A DNA stretch of 64,000 bases, from assembly GCF_017873095.1 (NCBI RefSeq), contig NZ_JAGGJU010000001.1:124001-188000 (forward strand), given 5' to 3'. This document shows positions 1 to 7,885 of this stretch, piece by piece; positions within the stretch are counted from its first letter, which is position 1, and each line of letters opens with the position of its first letter. A program made the translations under genes and the position numbers. The DNA comes from Heterorhizobium halophytocola (lineage in GTDB: Bacteria; Pseudomonadota; Alphaproteobacteria; Rhizobiales; Rhizobiaceae). The notes beneath the pieces are model-generated. The model had not been told where the DNA came from. It worked only from the letters and a program-made list of their open reading frames with translations, and did no database searches.

Positions 1-155
1 TCGCGCGGGGTAAATCCAACCGCGATATCGGCGAGATCCTCGGGCTGTCCGCACGCACGGTGAACAAGCATCTGGAACAGATCTACGTGAAGCTCGGGGT
101 CGAGAACCGCGCCTCGGCTGCCGTCAAGGCGGCGCATGTGATGCACGAGGCCTGA
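1..155 (+). CDS. LuxR-family regulator, C-terminal end (partial)
   Basis: The window opens inside a gene; the reading frame starts at base 3 and stops with TGA at 153-155, giving 50 residues. The segment matches the last part of a LuxR/GerE helix-turn-helix: NRDIGEILGLSARTVNKHLE, then a recognition-helix tail QIYVKLGV and ENRASA. This pattern is typical of LuxR-type DNA-binding domains at a protein C terminus. The sensory or receiver half lies outside the window, so the signal and the subfamily (response regulator or autoinducer type) cannot be told. Confidence 0.85.
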   Translation, partial: ARGKSNRDIGEILGLSARTVNKHLEQIYVKLGVENRASAAVKAAHVMHEA

Positions 156-186
156 GGCAGCATTCCAGGAGAACCAGGAGACCGAC

Positions 187-738
187 ATGGATCGCTTCGT
201 CATCCTGTCCGGCTGCTCGGGCGGCGGCAAGTCGACGCTCCTGTCGGCACTGGCCGAACGCGGCTATGCAACGGTCGAGGAACCCGGCCGGCGGATCGTC
301 GAAAGGGCACTCGCCGAAGGCGGTAGACGCGACGAATTGCCGGGGATCGATCCTGGCAAGTTTGCCCACGCGGCCCTGAAAATGGCTCTGCAGGATCGCG
401 CGGACGCAATGCGCCTCGACGGTCCTGTCTTCTTCGACCGCAGTCTGATCGATGCCGCAACCGCTCTCCACCATGCGACCGGGGAAGCCGGGTGGCTTGC
501 CCGGCTGGCTGCCGAACACCGGTACCACAGGCTCGTTTTCCTGACGCCGCCCTGGCCGGAAATCTACCGCAAAGACACCGAGCGGCAGCATGATCTGGCA
601 GCCGCCGAGGCGGAATACGAACGGCTGCTCGATGTCTATCCGCGGCTCGGATACGAAACGATGATGCTACCAGAGGCGAGCGTGGAGGTGCGCGTGGCGG
701 AGATCCTTCGCTGCCTGCAGGTGCACCTGCAGACCTGA
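187..738 (+). CDS. Small P-loop ATPase (AAA_28-like)
   Basis: A 183-residue protein with a Walker A motif at residues 9-17 (GCSGGGKST) close to the N terminus, followed by an EEPGRRIVERAL segment and VFFDRSLIDAA, which resemble the AAA_28 family of stand-alone NTP-binding proteins. The fold is kinase-like, but no substrate can be assigned. The start ATG at 187 is preceded by AGGAG. It lies 31 bases after the LuxR-type gene on the same strand, so the two may be co-transcribed. An exact 18-base palindrome (715-732) lies within the last codons. Confidence 0.7.
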   Translation: MDRFVILSGCSGGGKSTLLSALAERGYATVEEPGRRIVERALAEGGRRDELPGIDPGKFAHAALKMALQDRADAMRLDGPVFFDRSLIDAATALHHATGEAGWLARLAAEHRYHRLVFLTPPWPEIYRKDTERQHDLAAAEAEYERLLDVYPRLGYETMMLPEASVEVRVAEILRCLQVHLQT

Positions 739-757
739 AACCGCGGGCCGTCCATAC

Positions 758-1312
758 TTACGTTCCCTTCGCCAGAACCGCCTGCGCAACCATGTCGAAG
801 ATCCGGTCAGCGCGCGCGGAGAGGGCCGGCTGATCATGAAGCCAGCCAAGCGAGGCGGTCAGGGCGAACAGATCCTCGCCGTCAATGTCCGATCGGGCGT
901 CACCTTGGGCCTGCGCTGTCGCCAGCAGTTCGCTGCCGGCACTGCGCACGGCCACGCAGGACGCGTGCAGGTCAGACTCCTGATCGGCCAACGCAGCTGC
1001 CATCATGTCAACGGCGCCGCTGTAAACATGCACGAAAGCGACCGCATCGCGCAGCCAGGTCACGAGCGCGTCACCTGCATGGGCCGACGCCGCGAGACTG
1101 GCGGCCCTTGCCGTGAGCTCATCGAGCGCCGTGCGCAGCAGCGCGTCGAGCAGCGCCTCCCGTGTCGGAAAGTGCCGCAACATCGTGGCCAGGCCGACCT
1201 TGGCCTTGCGCGCGATGTCGCGCATCGAGGCACCATCGATGCCGTCCTCGCGCAGGACCTCTCCCGCAACCGCCAGCAGATGGCCGTAATTCTTTTCCGC
1301 ATCGGCGCGCAT
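758..1312 (-). CDS. TetR/AcrR-family transcriptional regulator
   Basis: This 184-residue protein has an N-terminal TetR helix-turn-helix: DGIDGASMRDIARKAKVGLA, then TMLRHFPTREALLDALL, the classic signature around residues 20-60. The C-terminal all-alpha part would bind an effector and dimerise. The gene is divergent from a glutathione S-transferase gene, with a 17-base palindrome in the 86-base gap. It probably represses itself and the transferase and is released by an electrophile or similar ligand; the ligand is unknown. Confidence 0.85.
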   Translation of the reverse strand: MRADAEKNYGHLLAVAGEVLREDGIDGASMRDIARKAKVGLATMLRHFPTREALLDALLRTALDELTARAASLAASAHAGDALVTWLRDAVAFVHVYSGAVDMMAAALADQESDLHASCVAVRSAGSELLATAQAQGDARSDIDGEDLFALTASLGWLHDQPALSARADRIFDMVAQAVLAKGT

Positions 1313-1329
1313 GCATTTCCCCTGGAAAA

Positions 1330-1366
1330 ATGGATCACTGATCCATATATACGGTTCAGCGATCCA
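1330..1366. promoter_or_regulatory. Probable TetR operator
   Basis: Bases 1330-1346 form a perfect palindrome, ATGGATCA-C-TGATCCAT. A second, diverged copy lies at 1356-1366 (TCAGCGATCCA, which on the other strand reads TGGATCGCTGA, one mismatch to the first arm). Both sit between the divergent regulator and transferase starts. Position and symmetry fit a TetR-type operator; binding itself is inference. Confidence 0.65.
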
Positions 1367-1398
1367 CTTAATACCATGAACTCGTGAAAGGGCAAATC

Positions 1399-2031
1399 AT
1401 GACTACTCTCTATTACCATCGCGGCGCCTGCTCCACCTCCAACCATTTCGCCCTGGAGGAAGCCGGCCTTCCTTATCAGGCAATCGAGGTTCATCTCGAT
1501 CGCCTCGACGATCCCCTGACGGTCAAGCTCCGGTCGCTGAACCCCATGGCCATGACACCGGTTCTGTTGCTGGAAGATGGAGGCATCCTCACGCAGAATG
1601 CAGCCACCCTCTCCTATATCGCCGACATGGCGCCGGAGCGGGAATTGATGCCACGCAGAGGCACGATCGAACGCGCGCGTGCAGAGAGTTGGCTCGCCTT
1701 CGTGGCCTCAGATCTGCATCCCACCCTGATTGAGTATATCTATCCCCGCACTGCAAAGACGAAAGAGGGCAGAGAGGTTGCGCGGGCGCTGTACGAGAAA
1801 CGGGTCGCGCGCCGGCTGAAGGTGCTCGAGGCGTGGCTGACAGACAAGCCCTTCATTCTCGGCGACCGCTTTTCGGTGATCGACGGCTATGCGCTGGTCG
1901 TGCTGAACTGGGCCGAACCGGCTGCGCTGTCACTAGAAGCCTATCCCAACATCCAGGCCTACATGACACGGATCGAGGCCCGCCCCGCCGTCCGCCGGGT
2001 GCGAGAAGCCGAAGGACCGATTGTCTGGTAA
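1399..2031 (+). CDS. Glutathione S-transferase family protein
   Basis: This 210-residue cytosolic transferase has a thioredoxin-like N-terminal domain (MTTLYYHRGACSTSNHFAL, LNPMAMTPVLLLEDGGIL, then QNAATLSYIAD) and an all-helical C-terminal domain ending near FILGDRFSVIDGYALV. The N-terminal Ser/Cys region (ACSTS) and the substrate-binding NAATLSYI motif resemble beta-class bacterial enzymes. The start is placed at ATG 1399 because GAAAGGG lies 8 bases upstream; a GTG at 1384 would add five residues without a ribosome site. Likely role is conjugation or reduction of electrophiles, under the divergent TetR regulator. Confidence 0.85.
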   Translation: MTTLYYHRGACSTSNHFALEEAGLPYQAIEVHLDRLDDPLTVKLRSLNPMAMTPVLLLEDGGILTQNAATLSYIADMAPERELMPRRGTIERARAESWLAFVASDLHPTLIEYIYPRTAKTKEGREVARALYEKRVARRLKVLEAWLTDKPFILGDRFSVIDGYALVVLNWAEPAALSLEAYPNIQAYMTRIEARPAVRRVREAEGPIVW

Positions 2032-2062
2032 GGCCCGCATTCGCGGTGTTGCGAAAACGCAG

Positions 2063-2087
2063 AAAACCCGGCGCGAGGCCGGGTTTT
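2063..2087. terminator. Bidirectional terminator
   Basis: A perfect 10-base stem, AAAACCCGGC / GCCGGGTTTT, with a five-base loop lies between the converging transferase gene (+) and the amino-acid binding protein gene (-). Because the arms are A- and T-flanked, it can work for both strands. Confidence 0.85.
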
Positions 2088-2113
2088 CCGTCGGATCAGA
2101 AATGAGGCAAATC

Positions 2114-3241
2114 TTACTTGCCGTCTTCCATTTCGAAGTAGGAGATCTTGCCGTCGTCGCCCTTCTTCCACTCGTACATGACGTAGTCCGGGCGGGTGAT
2201 GTCGCCCTTGTCGTCAAAGCCGAGGTCGCCGATGACAGTCTTGAACGGACCCTTTGCCTTCATTGCTTCGCCGACGGCTTCCGGATCGGTCGATTCACCG
2301 GCCTTGGCGGCTTCGGCGATGACCTGGAGAGCGGCGTAGGAGTAGAGCGTGTAGGCTTCCGGCTCGAAGCCGGCATCGCGGAACTTCTTCACAACGTCCT
2401 GGGCAGCCGGGTTCTTGCGCGGATCCGGAGCAAAGGTGTTGAGCGTGCCGAGAACGGCGTCGCCGGCGATCGAAGCCAGTTCGTTGGAAACGATACCGTC
2501 GCCCGAGATGAAGGTGGCCTTCAGGCCCTGGTCGGCTGCCTGGCGTTCGATCAGGCCGAACTCGGTGTGCAGACCGCCGAAGTAGACGACGGTGACGCCG
2601 GCTTCCTTCATCTTGGCGATCAGGGCGGAGAAGTCCTTGTCGCCGGGCGTGATGCCTTCATACATGACTTCGGTGATGCCGGCGCCGTTCATCGACTTCT
2701 TGGTTTCATCGGCAAGGCCCTGACCGTAAGGCGTCTTGTCGTGAATGACGGCAACCTTGCCGTCCTTGAAGTTGTCGGCGATGTACTTGCCGGCAACGGC
2801 GCCCTGCTGGTCGTCACGGCCGCAGGTACGGAAGGTGTTCCACAGGCCCCGTTCGGTAAACTGCGGGTTGGTCGAAGCCGGGGTGATCTGCAGGATACCG
2901 TTTTCGGCGTAAACGTCCGAAGCCGGGATCGAAACGCCCGAGTTGAAGTGACCGATAACAAACTTGACGCCGTCGGCAACGAACTTGTTGGCGACCGAAA
3001 TGCCCTGCTTCGGATCGGAGACGTCGTCGCCGAACTCGAGCTTGATCTGTTCCCCATTGATGCCGCCAGCCGCGTTGATGTCGGCGGCAGCCTGCTCTGC
3101 ACCCTTCTGCAGCTGTGCACCGAACGCAGCGTTCGGGCCGGTCAGCGGACCTGCAACACCGACAAGAATGTCGGCATAGGCGCTACCGGCGAAGGCAACC
3201 ATTGCCGTGACGGCAACAGCGGAGAGAAGCGACTTTTTCAT
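2114..3241 (-). CDS. livK: Branched-chain amino acid ABC transporter, binding protein
   Basis: This is a 375-residue periplasmic protein with a clear signal peptide ([19 protein letters not shown], then SAYA, cleavage before DILVGV). The mature part starts [20 protein letters not shown], as in LivJ/LivK-type receptors (Peripla_BP_6). It would bind leucine/isoleucine/valine or related amino acids and deliver them to LivHM. The start is ATG 3241, with GGGAG 8 bases upstream; an upstream in-frame start would place 17 extra residues before the signal peptide. It is the last gene of the liv cluster, 128 bases after the previous gene, so it may also have its own promoter. Confidence 0.92.
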   Translation of the reverse strand: MKKSLLSAVAVTAMVAFAGSAYADILVGVAGPLTGPNAAFGAQLQKGAEQAAADINAAGGINGEQIKLEFGDDVSDPKQGISVANKFVADGVKFVIGHFNSGVSIPASDVYAENGILQITPASTNPQFTERGLWNTFRTCGRDDQQGAVAGKYIADNFKDGKVAVIHDKTPYGQGLADETKKSMNGAGITEVMYEGITPGDKDFSALIAKMKEAGVTVVYFGGLHTEFGLIERQAADQGLKATFISGDGIVSNELASIAGDAVLGTLNTFAPDPRKNPAAQDVVKKFRDAGFEPEAYTLYSYAALQVIAEAAKAGESTDPEAVGEAMKAKGPFKTVIGDLGFDDKGDITRPDYVMYEWKKGDDGKISYFEMEDGK

Positions 3242-3369
3242 TTTGTTACTCCCAATTATTTTGGCGGGTTGGTTTAAGCGGTCCCGGCACAATACCCACC
3301 TTCACTGTCCGAGAAACCTGTTCCACTCACGCAGCATGTGAGACAGAAAATACCGGCCTGTCAATCGAG

Positions 3370-3726
3370 CTAGGCCTGTTTCTTCGTCCAGGAAAACGGC
3401 GAAGTCTTCTGATAAAGCCAATAATAGTTTTCAACCATTTGCTGGGTGCGCTGGAGGCGATATCCGGCGGTCGAAAAGATCAGAAGCAGCACCACGTCGA
3501 TGACGTAGAAGAACGGACTGACGAAGGGTCCGGCAAACAGCGCGTAGTGCAGGAAGCGCATGGCGAGCCCGAGGATCAGCGTATAGACGACGACGGTCGG
3601 ATAGTGCTGCCAGTTGGTGGCGACCGCCTTGCCGGAGCGCCAGGCGGTCCAGAAGCCGAGCAGCACGACGAGCGCGCGCAGGATATAGCGCACGCCGCTA
3701 TCCGTTTCGAAGAACAAACCTTGCAT
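3370..3726 (-). CDS. Small membrane protein in the liv operon (DUF6867-like)
   Basis: The 118-residue protein has three or four hydrophobic segments (for example YILRALVVLLGFWTAW, TVVVYTLILGLAMRFL and VSPFFYVIDVVLLLIF) and a short basic C terminus. It resembles the DUF6867 proteins I recall beside rhizobial liv genes; the family name is from memory. It starts 21 bases after livF on the same strand, so it is very likely co-transcribed with the transporter. No function is known; an accessory role in amino-acid uptake is inferred from context only. Confidence 0.6.
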   Translation of the reverse strand: MQGLFFETDSGVRYILRALVVLLGFWTAWRSGKAVATNWQHYPTVVVYTLILGLAMRFLHYALFAGPFVSPFFYVIDVVLLLIFSTAGYRLQRTQQMVENYYWLYQKTSPFSWTKKQA

Positions 3727-3747
3727 GTGGATAATCCTTCTTCTCGC

Positions 3748-4476
3748 CTAGTGGCGTCCGCCTTCGAGATAGGCCGCGCGGACCGACGGATCGGCCAGCA
3801 ATTCCTTGCCGGAGCCGCTCATCGTCACCTGGCCGTTGACCATGACATAGGCCCGGTCGGAGAGCCTGAGGGCGGCAAACGCATTCTGTTCGACGAGGAA
3901 GACGGTCAGCCCCTCTTCCTTGTTCAGCACCTTGATGGCTTCGAAAATCCCCTTGATGATCAGGGGCGCCAGGCCGAGCGACGGCTCGTCGAGCAGCAGC
4001 AGCTTGGGCCTTGCCATCAGCGCCCGGCCGATCGACAGCATCTGTTGCTCGCCACCCGACAGGGTGCCGCCGCGCTGGTGCTGGCGCTCCTTCAGGCGCG
4101 GGAATAGCGTGAAGATCTTCTCCACGTCGGTATCGAAATATTTCAGGTTGTCGAGGCTCGCCCCCATCTGCAGGTTTTCCATCACCGTCATGCGCGGAAA
4201 GATCCGCCGTCCCTCGGGGGACTGGGCGATGCGCCTGCGGGCGATCAGATGGGTCGGCATCTGGGTGATGTCGGTGCCGTCGAAGATGATCTGTCCGCGC
4301 CGCGCCTGCGGGCTGCCGCAGATGGTCATCATCAGCGTCGACTTGCCGGCGCCGTTGGCACCGATCAGACTGACGATCTCGCCGCGATGCACTTCGACAT
4401 CGACACCGGCCAGCGCACGGATATTGCCGTAATAGGTCTCGACGGCCTGGACCTTCAGAAGGGGCTCTTCAGACAT
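3748..4476 (-). CDS. livF: Branched-chain amino acid ABC transporter, ATPase LivF
   Basis: The 242-residue ATPase carries Walker A GANGAGKST, the ABC signature TLSGGEQQ, Walker B LLLLDEPS followed by LGLAP, and a switch histidine region FLVEQNA. The QQMLSIGRALM and LGLAPLI motifs are typical of LivF rather than LivG. It energises the LivHM pore with LivG. Its ATG overlaps the livG stop codon by one base (TGATG), implying translational coupling. Confidence 0.93.
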   Translation of the reverse strand: MSEEPLLKVQAVETYYGNIRALAGVDVEVHRGEIVSLIGANGAGKSTLMMTICGSPQARRGQIIFDGTDITQMPTHLIARRRIAQSPEGRRIFPRMTVMENLQMGASLDNLKYFDTDVEKIFTLFPRLKERQHQRGGTLSGGEQQMLSIGRALMARPKLLLLDEPSLGLAPLIIKGIFEAIKVLNKEEGLTVFLVEQNAFAALRLSDRAYVMVNGQVTMSGSGKELLADPSVRAAYLEGGRH

Positions 4477-5339
4477 CAGATCGTCCCCTCGTCCAACTGG
4501 TCTTCGATTTCATCAACTTCTTCATCCTCGACGCCGAGATAGGCTGCGATCACCTTCGGGTCGTTCTTCACGTGATCGGGGGTGCCGTCGGAAATCTTCT
4601 GGCCGTATTCCAGCACGACGACATGGTCGGAGATTTCCATCACCACCGACATGTCGTGCTCGATCAGAAGAACGGAGGTGCCGGTTTCCGCCCGGATGCC
4701 CTGCAGCAATTCGTTGAGCACAGCGGATTCGCGCGGGTTGAGGCCGGCGGCCGGTTCGTCGAGGCACAGAAGCTCCGGACCGGTGCACATGGCGCGGGCA
4801 ATTTCCAGGCGCCGCTGGGCACCATAGGGCAGATCGCCGGCCGGATCGTCGGCACGGTCCATCAGATTGGCCCGGTCGAGCCAGAAGCGGGCAAGCTCGA
4901 TCGCTTCCTTCTCCTTGCGCTTGTAGGACGGCAGTCCGAGAAGCCCCAGAATGGTGTAGCCCGACGCCCGCATCAACGCATTGTGCTGGGCGACCAGCAG
5001 GTTTTCCAGAACCGTCAGGCCGGAAAACAGCCGGATGTTCTGGAAGGTACGCGCCACCTTCGCCTTTTTCGGGATCTCGAAGTCGGGCAACCGCTCCAGC
5101 AGGAAGGAATGGCCGTTCTTCTGGTTGAGCGTGATCATCCCCATCGTCGGCTTGTAGAAGCCGGTAATGCAGTTGAACACCGTGGTCTTGCCCGCCCCGT
5201 TGGGCCCGATCAGCGCGGTGATGTTGCCGCGCTTGGCCTCGAAGGAGAAGTCGTTGATGGCCATCAGGCCGCCGAACTTCATCGACAGGTGTTCGACCTT
5301 CAGGATCGTATCGGTCATGGCGTTCGCTTTGCTTGTCAT
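4476..5339 (-). CDS. livG: Branched-chain amino acid ABC transporter, ATPase LivG
   Basis: The 287-residue ATPase has Walker A GPNGAGKTT, a long LivG-type insertion (NGHSFLLERLPDFEIPKKAK and the ARTFQNIRLF segment), Walker B LLCLDEPAAGLNP and the LLIEHDMSVVM switch. The C terminus is acidic (EDEEVDEIEDQLDEG). The start chosen is ATG 5339, which overlaps the livM stop by one base; an internal ATG at 5318 (MTDTILKVE) is a credible alternative. It partners LivF. Confidence 0.93.
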   Translation of the reverse strand: MTSKANAMTDTILKVEHLSMKFGGLMAINDFSFEAKRGNITALIGPNGAGKTTVFNCITGFYKPTMGMITLNQKNGHSFLLERLPDFEIPKKAKVARTFQNIRLFSGLTVLENLLVAQHNALMRASGYTILGLLGLPSYKRKEKEAIELARFWLDRANLMDRADDPAGDLPYGAQRRLEIARAMCTGPELLCLDEPAAGLNPRESAVLNELLQGIRAETGTSVLLIEHDMSVVMEISDHVVVLEYGQKISDGTPDHVKNDPKVIAAYLGVEDEEVDEIEDQLDEGTI

Positions 5340-6730
5340 CAGCCGTGACCTTCCGTGGTAAAGCTTCCGGACACGGCCTTCCTTTCCTTGAGGAAGGCGG
5401 TCGGGGAACGGGAACCGACGAAGCCGCGCGGCTTGAACACCATGACGATGATCATGGCCAGGCCGAAGATCAGCATGCGGTAGAGTTCCGGGGTGAATTC
5501 CGGGCCGAAGATCTGCTTGAGGAAGCTCATCTCGCGCAACAGTTCGGTGCCGCCGATCATCACGATCGCAGCGATCGCAATGCCGCTGAGCGAGCCCATG
5601 CCGCCGAGCACGACGATCGCCAGGATCACGGCCGATTCCAGGAAGACGAAGCTTTCCGGCGAGACGAAGCCCTGGCGGGCGGCGAAGAACGAGCCGGCAA
5701 AGCCGCCGAACATCGCGCCGATGGCAAAGGCGGTCAGCTTGGTGGTCACCGTGTTGATGCCGAGCGAGCGGCAGGCGATCTCGTCCTCGCGCAGGGCCTC
5801 CCAGGCGCGACCGATCGGCATGCGGCGCAACCGGATCGTCACATAGGCGGTCAGCGCGCAAAGCGCGACGATCACATAGAACAGGTAGATCTTGTAATAG
5901 GCCGACGACATCGGCAGGTCGAAAATCTTGGCAAAGCCGGTCTTCGAGGCATTGAACTCGATGCCGAAGAAGGTGGCCTTGGGAATGCCCGAGACGCCGA
6001 AGGTGCCGCGCGTGACATCCTGCCAGTTGATCAGCACCAGACGGATGATTTCTCCGAAGGCGAGCGTCACGATCGCCAGATAGTCACCGCGCAGGCGCAG
6101 CACCGGGAAGCCGAGAATGATGCCCCACAGGGCTGCCAGGATGCCCGAAAGCGGCAGCAGCGTCCAGAACGACAGGCCGTAATACTGCGACAGCAGCGCG
6201 TAGGAATAGGCGCCGACCGCGTAGAAGGCGACATAGCCGAGATCCAGCAGGCCGGCGAGACCGACGACGATGTTGAGGCCCCAGGCAAGCATGACGTAGA
6301 TCAGGATCTGGATGCCGAAATTGTCGACATATTTCAGTGACCCCTGGACACCGAACAGGCCGAGGGCGGCGAACGGATAGATCAGCACGGCAACGACCGC
6401 GATCTTCAGGAAATGCTTGTGGAAGAAGGACGGCTCGGCCTCGATCTCGTGCACCGGCACCTTGGCCCGCCGGTTCTTGCGCTCGACATTCCATGGCTGG
6501 ACGAAGGCGACGATCAGAAAGCGGCCGACGGCGGCAATCGCCACGAAGACCGACAGCAGGCCCCAGCGTGTGTACCAGACCAGTTCGTTGTTGATGTCCT
6601 GGTCGGTGCGGATGCCGACATAGAGGATGAACATGCCAAGGGCGAAGAGACCGGCAAACAGGCCTTCCTTCACCGCCCGCCCGAACCTCGAAGGCTCGGT
6701 CGCAGCAGCGGAATTCACAGATACGGTCAT
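5339..6730 (-). CDS. livM: Branched-chain amino acid ABC transporter, permease LivM
   Basis: This 463-residue integral membrane protein has many hydrophobic spans and the LivM hallmark segment [19 protein letters not shown], with the EAA-like loop [20 protein letters not shown]. An N-terminal extension of about 100 residues with two extra spans before the core is common in alphaproteobacterial LivM. It forms the membrane channel with LivH. It follows livH after four bases and overlaps livG, so the order livH-livM-livG-livF is a tight operon. Confidence 0.93.
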   Translation of the reverse strand: MTVSVNSAAATEPSRFGRAVKEGLFAGLFALGMFILYVGIRTDQDINNELVWYTRWGLLSVFVAIAAVGRFLIVAFVQPWNVERKNRRAKVPVHEIEAEPSFFHKHFLKIAVVAVLIYPFAALGLFGVQGSLKYVDNFGIQILIYVMLAWGLNIVVGLAGLLDLGYVAFYAVGAYSYALLSQYYGLSFWTLLPLSGILAALWGIILGFPVLRLRGDYLAIVTLAFGEIIRLVLINWQDVTRGTFGVSGIPKATFFGIEFNASKTGFAKIFDLPMSSAYYKIYLFYVIVALCALTAYVTIRLRRMPIGRAWEALREDEIACRSLGINTVTTKLTAFAIGAMFGGFAGSFFAARQGFVSPESFVFLESAVILAIVVLGGMGSLSGIAIAAIVMIGGTELLREMSFLKQIFGPEFTPELYRMLIFGLAMIIVMVFKPRGFVGSRSPTAFLKERKAVSGSFTTEGHG

Positions 6731-6734
6731 GGGA

Positions 6735-7637
6735 TCAAACCTTCTCGACTTCGGGTCGACCCAGAATACCGGTCGGCTTGAAGATCAGCACGAACGCCAG
6801 GATGGCGAAGGTGGCGACGTCCTTGTAGGCGATGGTGAAATAGGCCGACCAGAGGCTCTCGATGAGGCCGATCAGCAGGCCGCCGATCACGGCACCCGGC
6901 AGCGAGCCGATGCCGCCGAGAACGGCTGCGGTGAACGCCTTGACGCCGGGAATGAAACCGTCGGTGAAGGTCGCGACACCGTAATACATCAGGTACATGG
7001 TACCGGCGACGGCCGCCAGCGCCGCCCCCATGACGAAGGTGATCGAGATGGTGCGGTCGACGTCGATGCCGAGCAGCGCCGCCATCTTGCGGTCCTGTTC
7101 GGTGGCGCGCTGGGCGCGCCCGAGCGGCGTCTTGTTGACGATGTACCAGAAGGCCGCAAGCAGCACGCTGGTCAGCAGCACGATGATGATCTGCTTCAGC
7201 GACACCGTGATGTTGCCGAGATGATAGACGTCGGTCACCATCGGCGGGATCGGCTTGTTGCGCGGGCCCTGAGTCACCTGGATGAAGTTCGACAGCACGA
7301 TCGACATGCCGATCGCGGTGATCAGCGGCGCCAGGCGGAAGGAACCGCGCAGCGGCCTGTAGGCGATGCGCTCGATCACCCAGTTCCACAGCCCCGTCAT
7401 CAGCATCGAGACGACCAGCATGATCAGAAGTGCCAGCGCCACCGGGATGCCGGCGAAGAATGTGGTGAGGATCAAAAAGACGATAAGGGCGGCAAAGGCG
7501 CCGAGCATGAAGATGTCGCCATGGGCGAAGTTGATCATGCCGATGATGCCATAAACCATCGTATAGCCGATCGCGATAAGGCCATAGATGGATCCGAGAG
7601 TCAGCCCGTTAATGAGCTGCTGGACGAAATACTCCAT
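6735..7637 (-). CDS. livH: Branched-chain amino acid ABC transporter, permease LivH
   Basis: The 300-residue permease begins [20 protein letters not shown], followed by [20 protein letters not shown], the standard LivH opening, and ends with [15 protein letters not shown]. The loop [19 protein letters not shown] is the cytoplasmic coupling region for the ATPases. It is the first gene of the operon on the minus strand; the 248-base gap upstream (7638-7885) contains no gene and should hold the operon promoter. Confidence 0.93.
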   Translation of the reverse strand: MEYFVQQLINGLTLGSIYGLIAIGYTMVYGIIGMINFAHGDIFMLGAFAALIVFLILTTFFAGIPVALALLIMLVVSMLMTGLWNWVIERIAYRPLRGSFRLAPLITAIGMSIVLSNFIQVTQGPRNKPIPPMVTDVYHLGNITVSLKQIIIVLLTSVLLAAFWYIVNKTPLGRAQRATEQDRKMAALLGIDVDRTISITFVMGAALAAVAGTMYLMYYGVATFTDGFIPGVKAFTAAVLGGIGSLPGAVIGGLLIGLIESLWSAYFTIAYKDVATFAILAFVLIFKPTGILGRPEVEKV

Positions 7638-7885
7638 TTATTTTCATCCCCTGGATGCAGTCGCAAGCTTCGCCGCATCTCATTTGTGTGCCGGGCCTCT
7701 TCGGGCCTTCAATACGGAGGATTGAATAGCGTTTCACCGGAGAATGTGAAGTGTAAAAGGCGGTTAACGTTCATTTTCGTGTCAATTGCCCACAAATTAG
7801 TCGATTGACCCCGGCAAAAATCACTTTCGCGCCAATCGCTGCTTAGAAGTTGAGCGCCGCCTGGCATCCCCCGACATGGCGCGCC

